Positions 4,716 through 5,989 of a stretch of DNA of 5,989 nt are shown in pieces (the first letter of the stretch is position 1; the number at the start of each line of letters is the position of its first letter). A program made the translations under genes and the position numbers. The stretch lies in NCBI GenBank assembly GCA_031555175.1, contig JAVBUP010000053.1, forward strand, positions 1 to 5,989, read 5' to 3'. The notes beneath the pieces are model-generated. The model searched no databases, was not told the origin of the DNA, and saw nothing but the letters and a program-made list of their open reading frames with translations. The stretch is from JAVBUP01 sp031555175 (lineage in GTDB: Bacteria > Bacillota_I > Bacilli_A > Erysipelotrichales > Coprobacillaceae).

Positions 4716-5989
4716 ATGTCCAACTCTTATACTACCAAATATTTATTTAATATGAAAGATGATTTTATTATTCCTGATGAAAATATTGAATGCGAGGATA
4801 TTCTGTACAAGAACACGATTGCTAAGTGTTTCTACTTTAAATCAGTTTCAACAATGGGCAAATGCCCAGTATGTGGTGAAGCTTCATCTACATTTAAGCA
4901 GTATAATACTATCACTCTTCGTCATGGAACTTTTGATAAACATTTAGTGATTATTAAGATTAAAAAGAAACAGTATAAATGCCTTAATGAAAACTGTAGC
5001 TGTAAATCCTTTTATGAACCTATCGATATCGTCAATAAACACTGTACTATTTCTAACCAACACAAGTTATCTATTGCACTGGAATTATCTCAAGTTAAAT
5101 CATTTAAAGATATCGCTAGAGATCACTATGTTTCTGATATTACTGTACGTAGAGAACTTGATAAATGTAAAGAACCAGAATTATATCCATACCTTAGTTC
5201 AGTACTGTGTTTTGATGAATTTAAATGCACTTCAGGTAGAAATAAATATGCCTTTATTATTGGTGATCCTATCAATAAAAAAGTGTTAAATGTCCTAGAA
5301 ACACGCAGAAAAGATGATTTGGAGAAGTATTTCATGGGTTATTCAATGAATCAGAGAAAGAAAGTAAAATATGTTTGTATGGATTTATGGACTCCTTATA
5401 AAGAAGTCGTAAAGAGAATCTTTCCTAGAGCTAAGATTGTCGCTGACAAATTTCATTATCAACGTGTTGTGAATAAAGCGTTTAATGATATTCGCATTGA
5501 TATCTTGAAGAAACTTAAAAGTAAAGATGATCATAGTTATAGAATGATCAAAAAGAATTGGAAGTTACTCAATACATATAAACTGGATATCGATGATAGG
5601 AAAACCTTTTATTCTCATATTCTCCATCGTGAAGTTACCCAAAGCACTTTACTTAATGAAATACTAAATACAAATACTGAACTCGATGAAGCGTGGAGAG
5701 TTTACCAAAACTTCCTAACAGTTATCAAGTCTAGCTATATTATCCAAAACAAAATAGTTATCCTTGATGATTGGATAGCTAAGACAAAAAATCATACAAA
5801 TCCATTATTTAGGACAGCAGCAAATACGATACTAAACTGGAGATATGCTATTATTGAATCCTTTAAGACTGGTTATAGTAATGGATTTATTGAAGGTAAG
5901 AATAACAGAATTAAACATTTAAAAAGAACAGCTTATGGATATAGATCATTCGTTCATTATCGTAAACGTATCCTATTACTTAACTGTTC
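4716..5989 (+). CDS. ISL3-family transposase (3' end outside window)
   Basis: The enzyme cuts and rejoins the element's ends. The frame is open for 424 codons with no stop or frameshift to the window edge. An N-terminal zinc finger has C50/C53 (CPVCG) and C89/C94/C96 (CLNENCSC). A helix-turn-helix follows at about 115-150. The DDE catalytic triad fits D167 (CFDEF), D223 (VCMDLWTPY) and E393 (SNGFIEGKNNRIK), with the family block IVADKFHYQRVVN (241-253) and the C-terminal signature KRTAYGYRSFVHYRKRILL (403-421). Family members end soon after this block, so only a few residues should be missing and the enzyme looks intact and possibly active. The start ATG has SD AAAGGA (4700-4705) at 10 bases. 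It lies about 125 bp inside the proposed element end, as usual for these elements. Confidence 0.95.
   Translation, partial: MSNSYTTKYLFNMKDDFIIPDENIECEDILYKNTIAKCFYFKSVSTMGKCPVCGEASSTFKQYNTITLRHGTFDKHLVIIKIKKKQYKCLNENCSCKSFYEPIDIVNKHCTISNQHKLSIALELSQVKSFKDIARDHYVSDITVRRELDKCKEPELYPYLSSVLCFDEFKCTSGRNKYAFIIGDPINKKVLNVLETRRKDDLEKYFMGYSMNQRKKVKYVCMDLWTPYKEVVKRIFPRAKIVADKFHYQRVVNKAFNDIRIDILKKLKSKDDHSYRMIKKNWKLLNTYKLDIDDRKTFYSHILHREVTQSTLLNEILNTNTELDEAWRVYQNFLTVIKSSYIIQNKIVILDDWIAKTKNHTNPLFRTAANTILNWRYAIIESFKTGYSNGFIEGKNNRIKHLKRTAYGYRSFVHYRKRILLLNC

Larger units (their letters stand above)
4591..5989 (+). mobile_element. ISL3-family insertion sequence, right end outside window
   Basis: The element is called from an almost complete ISL3-type transposase (4716 onward) and from a left end beginning GGTTCTAC at 4591, resembling the GG(T/C)TCT starts of ISL3-family terminal inverted repeats. 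ISL3 elements usually make 8-bp target duplications; the bases just outside the proposed end are CATTTTAA (4583-4590), to be compared with the missing right flank. The element lies head-to-head with the secreted protein gene. Confidence 0.75.

Noticed and set aside
4759..5335. Short frames on both strands inside the transposase gene
   Set aside because: The transposase frame carries zinc finger, DDE triad and C-terminal signature without interruption, so the other frames are shadows.
1..5989. CRISPR arrays, tRNA or rRNA genes, riboswitches
   Set aside because: No regularly spaced repeats, cloverleaf features, rRNA stretches or recognised riboswitch motifs were seen by reading; a covariance-model scan would be needed to exclude small RNAs.

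Overview
The window looks like chromosomal DNA of a low-G+C, spore-forming Bacillota bacterium. This rests on strong AGGAGG-type ribosome binding sites, A/T-rich intergenic DNA, a Cys-rich spore-coat-like gene behind a sigma-K-type promoter, a PadR/HAAS gene pair, and an ISL3-family insertion sequence typical of Gram-positives. I cannot name the genus from sequence alone; a Bacilli-type lineage is my inference from the CotD-like coat protein.

Layout, left to right. Bases 1-56 hold the first 18 codons of a minus-strand gene with a clear SD. Bases 59-160 hold a tight series of inverted repeats, including a good minus-strand terminator. A minus-strand Cys-rich spore-coat-like gene (169-486) follows, preceded upstream by a sigma-K-like promoter. 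Then comes a minus-strand pair: a PadR repressor (1556-1891) directly followed by a HAAS-domain six-helix membrane protein (574-1554). The pair has a consensus sigma-A promoter, with a perfect palindrome sitting on its -10. A macrolide 2'-phosphotransferase gene (2035-2940, minus) has its own promoter and terminator and so forms an independent unit. Next is a two-gene minus-strand unit of unknown function: a small secreted beta-rich protein (3867-4376) coupled to a lipoprotein with Ig-like repeats (3170-3865). The right end is a plus-strand ISL3-family element starting at about 4591, whose transposase (4716 onward) runs off the window a few residues short of its expected end.

Functionally the window has four unrelated modules: late sporulation coat, PadR/HAAS membrane-stress-type regulation, macrolide inactivation, and an uncharacterised secreted protein plus lipoprotein. 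Each has its own control signals, and at least one mobile element lies at the edge. The least explained part is the secreted protein/lipoprotein pair, with its repeat-rich upstream region cut short by the insertion sequence.
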